Assembly: GCF_000799715.1 (NCBI RefSeq)
Contig: NZ_JUHG01000018.1
Location: forward strand, 124,001-188,000
Source: Martinezella rhizogenes
Lineage (GTDB): Bacteria > Pseudomonadota > Alphaproteobacteria > Rhizobiales > Rhizobiaceae
Reading direction: 5' to 3'
DNA: 64,000 nucleotides
Position numbers and translations under genes: made by a program
Part shown: piece after piece, positions 48,973 through 57,808 of the stretch
How the letters are laid out: each line of letters opens with the position of its first letter
Position numbering within the stretch: position 1 is the first letter of the stretch
Notes under the pieces: generated by a model
What the model saw: the letters and a program-made list of their open reading frames with translations, nothing else
Told to the model about the DNA's origin: nothing
Databases searched by the model: none

Positions 48973-49431
48973 CTACGCGGTTTTGACGATGACCGTGCCG
49001 AGCAACAGGTCATGAATCAGGCGGCTGCGCTCGATGAACAGGCCCGCCAGCAGGATGAGCGGCGTCAGGATGGAGTTCAGGATCCAGAACAGGGCCAGAT
49101 GCACGATGGCGGTCAGGAAATCCATCCGCCGTCCATCGACCCGCACCATGGCGATGCCCACGGCGCGCATACCGAGCGAAGCCTGATGCGGCCCACCGAG
49201 CGTCCAGCCGAAATAGAGGCCGGCCACGATGATGAAGAGGGCGGGATAGAGGAAGAAGCCGAGCCCAAGCGTCAGGACCGACACGAAAAACAGAACGACA
49301 GCCGCCGGAATGCAGAGCAGGGCGACGATGACGTAGTCGATGATGAACGCGAAAATGCGCCGGCTCAGCACGCCACTATAGGCGCGCCAGTCGTCCGGTG
49401 CCGCGTAAAGCGGGCTGGGATTAGAGCTCAT
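48973..49431 (-). CDS. RDD family membrane protein
   Basis: 152 residues with three hydrophobic helices. The diagnostic residues are in YSGVLSRRIFAFIIDYVIVALL (Arg and the Asp of helix 1) and TLGGPHQASLGMRAVGIAMV (the conserved loop). Some RDD proteins are Na+/H+ antiporters or help in osmotic tolerance, but most are uncharacterised. It is downstream of hemB by 77 bp on the same strand and could be part of that transcript. Confidence 0.87.
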   Translation of the reverse strand: MSSNPSPLYAAPDDWRAYSGVLSRRIFAFIIDYVIVALLCIPAAVVLFFVSVLTLGLGFFLYPALFIIVAGLYFGWTLGGPHQASLGMRAVGIAMVRVDGRRMDFLTAIVHLALFWILNSILTPLILLAGLFIERSRLIHDLLLGTVIVKTA

Positions 49432-49508
49432 TGTTTTCCTCCTTGGGGAAACATTCGCCGAACATATGGTGTAAGGTTCGGCAAATGCAATAAGTCTGTG
49501 GTGAGCAA

Positions 49509-50522
49509 TTACCTCTTCGCCAGAAGCTTCGCCACGTCCATGGCGAAATAGGTGAGGATGCCGTCACAGCCGGCGCGCTTGAAGGCGAGCAGCGTTTCCA
49601 GCATCACCCGCTCGCCGTCGATCCAGCCATTGGCGGCAGCCGCCTTGATCATCGAATACTCGCCGGAGACCTGATAGGCGAAGGTCGGAAGGCCGAAAGC
49701 CTCCTTCAGCCGCCAGCAGATGTCGATATAGGGCAGGCCGGGCTTGACCATCAGCATATCGGCGCCTTCCTCGACATCAAGGGCGGCGTCGCGCACGGCC
49801 TCGGTGCCGTTGGCCGGGTCTATATAGTAGGTCTTCTTGTCGCCCTTCAGCAGGCCGCCGGTCGAGATGGCCTCGCGATAGGGGCCATAGAAGGCCGAGC
49901 TGAACTTGGTGGCGTAGCTCATGATGCCAACGCCCTGGTGGCCGGCAGCATCGAGCGCCTGGCGGATGGCGCCGATGCGCCCGTCCATCATTTCCGACGG
50001 CGCGATGATGTCGGCACCGGCATCCGCCTGGTAGACGGCGGCGCGCATGACCTGTTCGACCGTCTCGTCATTGACGATATCATTGCCGCGCAGAATGCCA
50101 TCATGGCCATGACTGGTGAAGGGATCGAGCGCGACGTCGGTGATAACTCCGATATTCGGGACGGCTTTCTTGATGGCGGCGGTGGTGAGATTGATGAGGT
50201 TGTTCTTTTCCAGGCTGTTCGAGCCGCTCGCGTCGCGCAGTTCCATCTCGATGTTCGGGAAGGTGGCGAGCGCCGGAATGCCGAGATCGGCGGCTTCCCT
50301 TGCCGCCTCCACGGCCTTGTCGACGGTCATGCGATTGACGCCGGGCATGGCCGGGATCGGCTCGACGATGCCGCTACCGGGGATGACGAAGATCGGCCAG
50401 ATCAGGTCGTCGACGGTCAGGCGGTTTTCCTGCACCAGGCGACGCGTCCAGTCGGCCTTGCGGTTGCGCCGCATCCGCCGATGCCCGGTTATCTCGTCAA
50501 CAAGATGCGTCTTGTCCTGCAT
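49509..50522 (-). CDS. hemB: Delta-aminolevulinic acid dehydratase (porphobilinogen synthase)
   Basis: 337 residues. The two Schiff-base lysines are in SYATKFSSAFYGPYREA and ADMLMVKPGLPYID. The metal segment reads TDVALDPFTSHGHDG, with Asp where zinc-type enzymes have Cys, so it is a Mg2+-dependent type. It condenses two 5-aminolevulinate molecules to porphobilinogen for haem, which rhizobia also need for respiration in nodules. The start at 50522 fits the family opening RRMRRNRKADWTRRLV. Confidence 0.97.
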   Translation of the reverse strand: MQDKTHLVDEITGHRRMRRNRKADWTRRLVQENRLTVDDLIWPIFVIPGSGIVEPIPAMPGVNRMTVDKAVEAAREAADLGIPALATFPNIEMELRDASGSNSLEKNNLINLTTAAIKKAVPNIGVITDVALDPFTSHGHDGILRGNDIVNDETVEQVMRAAVYQADAGADIIAPSEMMDGRIGAIRQALDAAGHQGVGIMSYATKFSSAFYGPYREAISTGGLLKGDKKTYYIDPANGTEAVRDAALDVEEGADMLMVKPGLPYIDICWRLKEAFGLPTFAYQVSGEYSMIKAAAANGWIDGERVMLETLLAFKRAGCDGILTYFAMDVAKLLAKR

Positions 50523-50666
50523 GGTCCCGCCGTCCTCTTTGGTCTATCTATCGACTTAATATATAGGCAGCGTACCTACACGCTGTCCCCAGGATAAAAA
50601 ACCGGGCGAAAGGCCGCAGCCATTATAGCTCTGGCAAGCCCGTAACCTCCTACGTATTGTTCGCGC

Positions 50667-51104
50667 ATGGAACCTGATTCTTCCACCATACCCAAGAACA
50701 CGCTGACGGACATCCTGTTCGTCGTGTTCCTGCGGCTGATCGCCATCGCCTGTTTCTGGCTCGGCCTGCAATATTGGTCGATGTTGGTCGGCTATTCGCT
50801 TGATGGCCAGGCCCGGTTCGATCTGCTCAATCTGCCCTGGAAAGTGGCGAGCGCCGGCCTGGCCGTTGTCTTCCCCGTTGCGGCGCTTGGCCTATGGCTG
50901 ACGGTCTCCTGGGGGCCGGTCATCTGGGTGCTTGCCGCGGGCGGTCAGGCACTGATGTATGGCCTCTGGCCGCAGATCTTCGGCTCCAACTTATTGATCG
51001 TGATCCTGCATGCCTGCGTGGCCGTTCTCTACTGCGCTTTCCGCATTTTGCTATGGCTGGAAAAGCGCCGGCGCCGGCAGCAGGTAATGGTTGATTTACC
51101 CTGA
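50667..51104 (+). CDS. Small four-helix membrane protein, conserved in rhizobia (DUF6163-like)
   Basis: 145 residues with four hydrophobic helices (about 15-42, 58-80, 84-105 and 108-130) and a basic C-terminus (EKRRRRQQ). No catalytic motif. From memory it matches a domain family restricted to Rhizobiales (DUF6163). The ATG at 50667 has no strong ribosome site, but the protein begins where conservation starts (TIPKNTLTDILFVVFLRLIAIA). It lies between divergent hemB and ldtR; orthologs commonly neighbour ldtR as I recall, so a role in envelope biology is possible. Confidence 0.75.
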   Translation: MEPDSSTIPKNTLTDILFVVFLRLIAIACFWLGLQYWSMLVGYSLDGQARFDLLNLPWKVASAGLAVVFPVAALGLWLTVSWGPVIWVLAAGGQALMYGLWPQIFGSNLLIVILHACVAVLYCAFRILLWLEKRRRRQQVMVDLP

Positions 51105-51231
51105 GACACTAACCCGCCGTGGTAAGGTGCTGTTAAGCTTGCAGTTTAAGTAGAATTTTATGTGTATTCGATAGGGTCTCACTCAAGGCGGGAAGAAAAC
51201 GACACCGCCAAACAAACAGTGAGGCCAAGTC

Positions 51232-51750
51232 ATGATGAACACGAAAATCAAGCCGCAGGCAGTCGCAACCGCTCGGGACCAGCAGGTCGAAGACATCCGT
51301 GGTCTGTACATGGAATCTCTCCACCTGGTGGAGCGTCTTCACCGCCGTCTCCTCGATGTGATCAAGGATGAGTTCGACCGCCAGGGTCGCGACGACGTCA
51401 ACGCCGTGCAGGCGCTGCTCCTCTTCAACATCGGCAATTCCGAGCTGACCGCCGGCGAGCTGCGCTCGCGTGGCTTCTATCTCGGCTCCAACGTTTCCTA
51501 CAACGTCAAGAAGCTGGTCGACCTCGGCTTCATCAACCACCAGCGCTCGCGCATCGACCGTCGCTCGGTCCGCATCAGCCTGACCGAAAGCGGCCAGGAC
51601 ATCGCCGAAACCGTCGCCAAGCTCTACGACCGCCATATCGGCTCGATCGACAAGGTCGGCGGCATCGGCACCGACGAGTTCACCCAGATGAACAAGCTCC
51701 TGCAGCGCCTCGATCGCTTCTGGAACGACCAGATTTTGTATCGCCTTTAA
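51232..51750 (+). CDS. ldtR: LdtR, MarR-family transcriptional regulator
   Basis: 172 residues of the winged-helix MarR type. The DNA-binding part is at about 75-130 (GELRSRGFYLGSNVSYNVKKLVDLGFINHQRSRIDRRSVRISL). The helix before it holds the dimer interface. It is near-identical in style to LdtR of Liberibacter and Sinorhizobium, where it controls the downstream L,D-transpeptidase and osmotic-stress tolerance. Here too the next gene is ldtP. It follows a 127-bp gap with no operator that I can name. ATG codons at 51232 and 51235 are both possible. Confidence 0.93.
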   Translation: MMNTKIKPQAVATARDQQVEDIRGLYMESLHLVERLHRRLLDVIKDEFDRQGRDDVNAVQALLLFNIGNSELTAGELRSRGFYLGSNVSYNVKKLVDLGFINHQRSRIDRRSVRISLTESGQDIAETVAKLYDRHIGSIDKVGGIGTDEFTQMNKLLQRLDRFWNDQILYRL

Positions 51751-52275
51751 GCAATATCAGCGGATTGACCGCGAGACTCTCCAGTCAAAACAAGCCGGAT
51801 GCGTTCCCTGCGCGTCCGGCTGTGTTTGTTCAAGAGGAGGGATATGTATCCCCTGTTCTGTGGGCTTTTTGCCACGTCCCGTCGCGACCTTGCGGGAGTA
51901 GCGCCGTCAGTGACCTCTGCGTCATTGACGCCGGATCAACAGGCGCTATTAACCGCGCTCATCTAGTGGTATTTTAGCAAGTGCGAGATGGCATTTCTTC
52001 CGATCCGGCAGACGAACGCAAGTTTCATGCCGGACGACACGAATCAGCCATATTGCTATGACAGCGGAAACGAACGGCAAGCTGCGCCTCAAGCCTTGAT
52101 TTTCATGCCTGAGCGCTGTGGGCTCGCAATGTTGTGACGGTCCGTGACGAAGTTTTTGTGGTGCTTTGAGGCAACGGATTGATACTGAGCTGCACGACTT
52201 GGCGCGAGCCGGGGTATTTGCTGCTTCCTCTCTTGGCTGCGGATGAAATTGATCGCAGCGTTGAACGGTAGGGAT
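51751..52275. other. Intergenic region between ldtR and ldtP, with a terminator-like hairpin
   Basis: 525 bp with no credible gene. A hairpin at 51793-51821 (AGCCGGATGCG / CGCGTCCGGCT, one T-G pair, 7-nt loop) is followed by TGTTTGTT and probably ends ldtR transcription. The remaining 450 bp should hold the ldtP promoter and LdtR site; no palindrome stands out. A structured leader or small RNA is possible but not supported by anything visible. Confidence 0.5.
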
Positions 52276-53589
52276 ATGTCGAAGAAAAACGGAATTGAAC
52301 CTTTCTCGCGCCGCTCCTTCCTGCGGTCTGCGGCAACTTTTGGCGTGGCCGCCTTGGCCGCTCCTGCTCTTGCCCAGCAGGATCAGACGCCGCTCGACGC
52401 GCTGATCAACAACCGCGCCCGCGGCAACTGGGATGACCAGTTCGACGCAAAGGCCGCCGCGCGTACCGCCTCCGCGGTCCAGTCGAACACACCGATCCTC
52501 GGGCCTGATTCCGTCCCGAACGTCCAGCAGGCGATCGCCCAGTATCAGAACATCGCCGCCAATGGCGGCTGGCCGCAGATCACTCCCGGCGATCAGAAAT
52601 TGCAGCTTGGCGTCACCGACGGCGCCGTTCAGGCGCTGCGCCAGCATCTGATGGTAACGGGCGACCTGCCGAGGGAAGCCGGCATTTCCTCCGCTTTCGA
52701 CTCCTATGTCGATGGCGCCGTGAAGCGCTTCCAGGCCCGCCACGGTCTGCCGCCGGATGGCGTTATCGGTGACTTCACGCTGAAGGCGATGAACATTCCC
52801 GCCAACGTTCGTCTGCAGCAGCTGAACACCAACCTCATTCGCCTCCAGACGTTCCCGTCCGATCTGGGCCGCCGTCACGTCATGGTCAACATCCCGGCGA
52901 CCCGTGTCGAAGCTGTGGAGGACGGTCAGGTGGCGCTGCGTCACGAGGCGATTGTCGGCCGGGAATCTCGGCCGACGCACCTCATCAATTCAAAGATCTA
53001 CGAGGTCATCCTCAACCCGTACTGGACGGCGCCGCGTTCCATCATCATCAAGGATATCATGCCGCTCATGCGGAAGGATCCGACTTACCTGGCGAAGAAC
53101 AACATCCGCCTTCTCGACGGCAAGGGCCAGGAAGTTGCGCCTGAGACGATCGACTGGAGTTCGGACAAGGCGCCGAACCTGATGTTCCGTCAGGATCCGG
53201 GCAAGACCAACGCCATGGCTTCCACGAAGATCAACTTCTATAATCCCAACAACGAATATATGCACGACACGCCTGAACAGGGCCTGTTCAACAAGCTGAT
53301 GCGTTTCGATAGCTCGGGCTGTGTGCGCGTTCAGAATGTCCGCGACCTGGCGACTTGGCTGTTGACCGACACTCCGGGCTGGCCGCGCCAGCACATCGAG
53401 CAGGTCATCTCTACTCGCGTCAACACGCCGATTAAGCTGGCGACGGAAGTGCCGGTCTATTTCGTCTATATCTCCGCCTGGAGCGCTGCCGACGGTATCG
53501 TCCAGTTCCGCGATGACATCTATAATCTCGACGGCAATTCTCAGCTGGCGCTCGACACGACCCAGGGCATGGAGCAGCCGGTTCAATAA
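52276..53589 (+). CDS. ldtP: L,D-transpeptidase LdtP (YkuD family), Tat-exported
   Basis: 437 residues from the ATG at 52276 (GTAGGGAT before it). A twin-arginine signal (RRSFLRSAATFG, cleavage near AQQ) leads a peptidoglycan-binding repeat (about 135-185, FDSYVDGAVKRFQARHGLPPDGVIGDFTLKAM). The YkuD catalytic domain (about 200-400) has MHDTPEQGLF and RFDSSGCVRV with the nucleophile Cys349. It makes 3-3 cross-links between peptidoglycan stems or attaches proteins to it, in the periplasm. Paired with LdtR, its expected regulator. Confidence 0.93.
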   Translation: MSKKNGIEPFSRRSFLRSAATFGVAALAAPALAQQDQTPLDALINNRARGNWDDQFDAKAAARTASAVQSNTPILGPDSVPNVQQAIAQYQNIAANGGWPQITPGDQKLQLGVTDGAVQALRQHLMVTGDLPREAGISSAFDSYVDGAVKRFQARHGLPPDGVIGDFTLKAMNIPANVRLQQLNTNLIRLQTFPSDLGRRHVMVNIPATRVEAVEDGQVALRHEAIVGRESRPTHLINSKIYEVILNPYWTAPRSIIIKDIMPLMRKDPTYLAKNNIRLLDGKGQEVAPETIDWSSDKAPNLMFRQDPGKTNAMASTKINFYNPNNEYMHDTPEQGLFNKLMRFDSSGCVRVQNVRDLATWLLTDTPGWPRQHIEQVISTRVNTPIKLATEVPVYFVYISAWSAADGIVQFRDDIYNLDGNSQLALDTTQGMEQPVQ

Positions 53590-53620
53590 TCGGCCTTGCT
53601 TTGAGGAAATTTGCGATAAG

Positions 53621-53645
53621 GCCGCGTCTTCGGACGCGGCTTTTT
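53621..53645 (+). terminator. Intrinsic terminator of ldtP
   Basis: Perfect 8-bp stem GCCGCGTC / GACGCGGC with a stable TTCG tetraloop and five T residues. Confidence 0.93.
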
Positions 53646-53767
53646 CGTTTGCGGGAGGTGCTCATCGTAGAATGCCCAGCAAATGTCGCTGATCGTATTG
53701 CCCTCGGGCAACCCTGACGCTAATACCGTGTCTCCATTGCCGTTCCGGCCCGTTAGGAGCTTTCACG

Positions 53768-55066
53768 ATGACCTCTGCTTCCACCGAACCTTTCTTCAAT
53801 CGCTCGCTCGCCGATACCGATCCGGAAATCTTTGGCGCAATCGGCAAGGAATTGGGTCGCCAGCGGCACGAGATTGAATTGATCGCCTCGGAAAATATCG
53901 TTTCCCGCGCAGTGCTGGAAGCGCAGGGCTCGATCATGACGAACAAATATGCCGAGGGCTATCCGGGCAAGCGCTATTATGGCGGCTGCCAGTATGTCGA
54001 CATTGCTGAAGAGCTCGCCATCGAGCGCGCCAAGAAGCTGTTCGGCGTCAACTTCGCCAACGTCCAGCCGAACTCCGGTTCGCAGATGAACCAGGCCGTA
54101 TTCCTGGCGCTGCTGCAGCCGGGCGATACCTTCATGGGCCTCGACCTTAATTCTGGCGGTCACCTGACGCATGGTTCGCCGGTCAACATGTCCGGAAAGT
54201 GGTTCAACGTCGTTTCCTACGGCGTGCGCGAAGGCGACAACCTGCTCGACATGGAAGCGGTTCAGCGCAAGGCCGAAGAAACCAAGCCGAAGCTGATCAT
54301 CGCCGGCGGCACCGCCTATTCCCGTATCTGGGACTGGAAGCGCTTCCGCGAGATCGCCGACAGCGTCGGCGCCTACCTGATGGTCGACATGGCCCACATC
54401 GCCGGTCTCGTCGCCGGTGGCCAGCACCCGTCGCCGTTCCCGCATTGCCATGTCGCGACGACCACGACCCACAAGTCGCTGCGCGGCCCGCGCGGCGGCA
54501 TGATCCTCACCAATGACGAGGATCTGGCGAAGAAGTTCAACTCGGCCGTCTTCCCCGGTCTCCAGGGCGGCCCGCTGATGCACGTCATCGCCGCCAAGGC
54601 CGTGGCCCTCGGTGAAGCGCTGCAGCCGGACTTCCAAGACTACGCCGCACAGGTCGTCAAGAACGCCAAGGCGCTCTCCGAAACCTTGATCTCCGGCGGC
54701 GTCGACGTCGTTTCCGGCGGCACCGACAACCACCTGATGCTCGTCGACCTGCGCAAGAAGAACGCCACCGGCAAGCGCGCCGAGGCTGCTCTTGGCCGCG
54801 CCTATGTCACCTGCAACAAGAACGGCATCCCGTTCGACCCGGAAAAGCCTTTCGTCACCTCCGGCGTCCGTCTCGGCACACCGGCCGGCACGACGCGTGG
54901 CTTCAAGGAAGCCGAGTTCCGCGAGATCGGTAATCTCATCATCGAAGTGCTGGATGGCCTGAAGGTCGCCAACTCCGATGAAGGCAATGCTGCTGTCGAG
55001 ACTGCCGTGCGTGAGAAGGTGATCAAGCTTACCGATCGCTTCCCGATGTACGGCTACATGGGCTAA
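53768..55066 (+). CDS. glyA: Serine hydroxymethyltransferase
   Basis: 432 residues. It starts with FFNRSLADTDPEIFGAIGKE and RQRHEIELIASENIVS. The pyridoxal-phosphate lysine is in TTTTHKSLRGPRGGMI, and GTDNHLMLVDLR and VTSGVRLGTPAGTTRGF are typical. It converts serine and THF to glycine and methylene-THF, the main one-carbon source. It leads the glyA-nrdR-ribD-ribE set, with gaps of 9 and 2 bp and then a 1-bp overlap, so these genes are co-transcribed. Confidence 0.98.
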   Translation: MTSASTEPFFNRSLADTDPEIFGAIGKELGRQRHEIELIASENIVSRAVLEAQGSIMTNKYAEGYPGKRYYGGCQYVDIAEELAIERAKKLFGVNFANVQPNSGSQMNQAVFLALLQPGDTFMGLDLNSGGHLTHGSPVNMSGKWFNVVSYGVREGDNLLDMEAVQRKAEETKPKLIIAGGTAYSRIWDWKRFREIADSVGAYLMVDMAHIAGLVAGGQHPSPFPHCHVATTTTHKSLRGPRGGMILTNDEDLAKKFNSAVFPGLQGGPLMHVIAAKAVALGEALQPDFQDYAAQVVKNAKALSETLISGGVDVVSGGTDNHLMLVDLRKKNATGKRAEAALGRAYVTCNKNGIPFDPEKPFVTSGVRLGTPAGTTRGFKEAEFREIGNLIIEVLDGLKVANSDEGNAAVETAVREKVIKLTDRFPMYGYMG

Positions 55067-55075
55067 GGAGAGCGA

Positions 55076-55552
55076 ATGCGCTGCCCCTATTGCGGTTCGG
55101 AAGATACCCAGGTCAAGGATTCGCGGCCGGCGGAGGATAATACCTCCATTCGCCGGCGGCGGATCTGTCCGGATTGCGGTGGCCGTTTCACGACCTTCGA
55201 GCGCGTGCAATTGCGCGAGCTTATGGTCATCAAGAAGACCGGCCGCAAGGTGCTGTTCGATCGGGACAAGCTGGTGCGCTCCTTCGAGATCGCGCTGCGC
55301 AAGCGGCCGGTCGACCGGGATCGGATCGAGCGCGCCGTCTCCGGCATCGTTCGCCGGCTGGAAAGCTCCGGCGAGACGGAAATCAGCTCGGAACAGATCG
55401 GCTTGCAGGTGCTGGAAGCGCTGAAGAGCCTCGATGACGTCGCCTTCGTGCGCTATGCTTCCGTCTATCGCGATTTCTCGCATGCGGAGGATTTCGAGAA
55501 CGTGATTACCGAAATCAACGCCAAGATCGCCCGCGATCCGCTGGACCCCTGA
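55076..55552 (+). CDS. nrdR: NrdR, ribonucleotide reductase repressor
   Basis: 158 residues. The N-terminal zinc ribbon uses four cysteines in MRCPYCGSED and RRRICPDCGGRFTTFE. The ATP-cone domain follows (VIKKTGRKVLFDRDKLVRS). NrdR senses ATP/dATP and represses ribonucleotide reductase genes at NrdR boxes located elsewhere. Cotranscription with glyA links nucleotide and one-carbon metabolism. Confidence 0.97.
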   Translation: MRCPYCGSEDTQVKDSRPAEDNTSIRRRRICPDCGGRFTTFERVQLRELMVIKKTGRKVLFDRDKLVRSFEIALRKRPVDRDRIERAVSGIVRRLESSGETEISSEQIGLQVLEALKSLDDVAFVRYASVYRDFSHAEDFENVITEINAKIARDPLDP

Positions 55553-55554
55553 CG

Positions 55555-56664
55555 ATGATCCCCCGGCCGGACGACGAGCGTTTCATGGCCGCGGCGATCC
55601 GCCTGTCGCGCAGGCATCTCGGGTTGACCTCCACCAACCCGTCCGTCGGTTGCGTGATCGTCAAGGATGGTGCCGTCATCGGCAGCGCTGTGACCGCGAT
55701 CGGCGGCCGGCCGCATGCCGAGCCGCAGGCTTTGGCCGAAGCCGGCGAAGCGGCGAGGGGGGCAACAGCCTACGTCACGCTCGAACCCTGTTCCCACTAC
55801 GGCAAGACGCCGCCATGCTCCGAGGCGCTGATCGCCTATGGGGTCGCGCGTGTCGTCATCAGCGTCACCGATCCCGATCTGCGCGTTTCCGGACGCGGTA
55901 TTGCCATGCTGCGGGACGCGGGGATTGAGGTCGATACCGGCGTTCTCGAGGAGGAGGGCAGGCGCGAGCTTGCCGGCTATCTCATGCGCCAGACGAGAAA
56001 CCGGCCCTATGTGACTCTCAAGCTTGCCATTTCAGCAGACGGCATGATCGGCAAGACGGGCACGGGGCAGGTACGCATTACCGGCGATGTCGCCCGCGCT
56101 CAGGTGCAGGTCCTGCGCGCCGAAAGCGACGCCATCCTGGTCGGCATCGGCACGGCCATCGCCGACGATCCCGAATTGACCTGCCGCTTGCCCGGGCTGG
56201 AAAGCCGCTCGCCGCTGCGGATCGTCATAGACGACCAGCTTCAGCTTCCGCTCGGTGGCAAGCTCGTCAAGACGGCGCGGCAATATCCGGTCATCGCTGT
56301 CGCCGGTCATCCGCCGGCCTTCGACGAAAATACCGACAAGGTCTTCATGGCCCGTCGCGCTGCGCTCGATGATGCCGGTGTAGAGGTGTTGCAATCCAAT
56401 TCCGGCGAACCGGGCGAGTTGCTGGAAGCGCTCGGCACGCGCGGCATCTCCTCCCTCCTGGTCGAGGGCGGCGCAAGGACGGCGCAACGCTTTCTCGACG
56501 CGGACGTGGTCGATCGCATCCTTCTGTTTCAGGGGCTGGATACGATCGGCGAGGGCGGTATTGAATCGCCGGTCACGAAGACCAATATCCCACCCAGTTT
56601 CAGGCATATCCGCGCGAGCCAGTTTGGCGACGATCGCTGCGACGAATTTGAAAGAGGTTTTTGA
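55555..56664 (+). CDS. ribD: Bifunctional riboflavin biosynthesis deaminase/reductase
   Basis: 369 residues. The zinc deaminase domain (about 1-145) has HAEPQALAEAGEAA and TLEPCSHYGKTPPC. The NADPH reductase domain follows (PYVTLKLAISADGMIGKTGTGQVRITGD, then LVEGGART). Together they carry out the second and third steps from the GTP-derived precursor. It starts 2 bp after nrdR, and its stop overlaps ribE by one base (TGATG). Confidence 0.97.
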   Translation: MIPRPDDERFMAAAIRLSRRHLGLTSTNPSVGCVIVKDGAVIGSAVTAIGGRPHAEPQALAEAGEAARGATAYVTLEPCSHYGKTPPCSEALIAYGVARVVISVTDPDLRVSGRGIAMLRDAGIEVDTGVLEEEGRRELAGYLMRQTRNRPYVTLKLAISADGMIGKTGTGQVRITGDVARAQVQVLRAESDAILVGIGTAIADDPELTCRLPGLESRSPLRIVIDDQLQLPLGGKLVKTARQYPVIAVAGHPPAFDENTDKVFMARRAALDDAGVEVLQSNSGEPGELLEALGTRGISSLLVEGGARTAQRFLDADVVDRILLFQGLDTIGEGGIESPVTKTNIPPSFRHIRASQFGDDRCDEFERGF

Positions 56665-57284
56665 TGTTTACCGGAATTGTCACCGATATCGGCACGGTCG
56701 AATCCGTCTCCCCTCTCAAGGAAGGCATCAAGCTGCGTGTTGCCACCAATTACGACCCGGCGACGATCGACATGGGCGCCTCGATCTCCCATTCCGGCAT
56801 CTGCCTGACCGTGACCGGCCTGCCGGAAGCGGGCAGCAATGGCCGCTGGTTCGAAGTGGAAGCCTGGGAAGAAGCCCTGCGGCTAACCACCATCGGCAAA
56901 TGGCAGGCCGGCAGCGCCATCAATCTCGAGCGCTCGCTGAAGATCGGCGATGAACTCGGCGGCCATATCGTCTCCGGTCATGTCGACGGCAAGGCGGAAA
57001 TCCTGTCGGTGACGGAGGAGGGGGACGCTACCCGCTATCGCCTGCGCGCTCCGGAACATCTCGCCAAGTTCGTCGCCCCCAAGGGCTCGATCGCGCTTGA
57101 CGGCACGTCGCTGACGGTCAACGCCGTCGACGGCACCGATTTCGACGTGCTCCTGATCCGCCACACGCTGGAAGTCACCACCTGGGGCGAGCGCAAGGCC
57201 GGAGATTTCGTCAATTTCGAAGTCGACACCATGGCCCGCTATGCCGCGCGGCTGGCGGAATTTCCGGCTGTTCGCGAAGGCTGA
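56664..57284 (+). CDS. ribE: Riboflavin synthase alpha subunit
   Basis: 206 residues made of two homologous lumazine-binding halves. MFTGIVTDIGTVESV opens the first and the second begins around GHIVSGHVDGKAEILSVTEEG. The conserved LDGTSLTVN is present. It dismutates two 6,7-dimethyl-8-ribityllumazine molecules into riboflavin. The ATG at 56664 overlaps the ribD stop. Downstream the strand switches, so this is the last gene of the glyA transcript. Confidence 0.97.
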   Translation: MFTGIVTDIGTVESVSPLKEGIKLRVATNYDPATIDMGASISHSGICLTVTGLPEAGSNGRWFEVEAWEEALRLTTIGKWQAGSAINLERSLKIGDELGGHIVSGHVDGKAEILSVTEEGDATRYRLRAPEHLAKFVAPKGSIALDGTSLTVNAVDGTDFDVLLIRHTLEVTTWGERKAGDFVNFEVDTMARYAARLAEFPAVREG

Positions 57285-57296
57285 CGTTCGACCATC

Positions 57297-57776
57297 TCAG
57301 GCGAGCGATTTTTCCATGCGAAAGTTTGGAAGGGTCTGCCCGCGCTTTTCCACGGTTTGAGCGGCGAGGACGATAAATCCCTTTCGTTCGAAGAAAGGTC
57401 TGGCGGTGAGGCTGGCTTCGGTGAAAATCCGCCGATGTCCCCGAACCCGGGCGGCGGCCTCCACGGTTTTCAAAAGCAGGCTGGCGACACCCTTGCCCTG
57501 ATGGTCGGGGTGAACGAACATCATATCCAGGCAACCGTCCGCCTTCAGATCGGTAAAGCCGACGGGCCGCCCCTCGCAGATCGCCAGCCATGTCGGCCTG
57601 CCAGCGCGCCACTGCGCCCACACCTCGGGGTCATCGACCTTCGCCCAGGCATCGATCTGCGCGGGATTGTAGTCCTTCGAGGCGACCTCACGGATTGCTC
57701 TGACGAAAATATCGATCGTGGCACCGGCGTCGGCGGAACGATATTCCCGCACGGTGAAGCGATATTCTGAGCTCAT
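57297..57776 (-). CDS. GNAT family N-acetyltransferase
   Basis: 159 residues of the GNAT fold. The acetyl-CoA loop is in LDMMFVHPDHQGKGVASLLL (Q-G-K-G-V-A pattern). The N-terminal YRSADAGATIDIFVRAIREVAS is typical of the PhnO/YafP-like group, including the motif SKDYNPAQIDAWA. The substrate is unknown. It is the last of three minus-strand genes lying between ribE and ribH. It ends 12 bp from the ribE stop, convergently. Confidence 0.9.
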   Translation of the reverse strand: MSSEYRFTVREYRSADAGATIDIFVRAIREVASKDYNPAQIDAWAKVDDPEVWAQWRAGRPTWLAICEGRPVGFTDLKADGCLDMMFVHPDHQGKGVASLLLKTVEAAARVRGHRRIFTEASLTARPFFERKGFIVLAAQTVEKRGQTLPNFRMEKSLA

Positions 57777-57808
57777 GGGATGGGCTACCTTCGACGGTTA
57801 TGGTCGTT

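Noticed and set aside
51133..51155. CtrA-like site before ldtR (TTAAGCTTGCAGTTTAA)
   Set aside because: Spacing between the TTAA elements is 9, not 7.
53590..53767. Glycine riboswitch before glyA
   Set aside because: The 178-bp gap contains the ldtP terminator and no paired aptamer features.
53753..55483. 576-residue minus-strand open frame under glyA and nrdR
   Set aside because: Spans two well-supported genes in antisense; no domain features.
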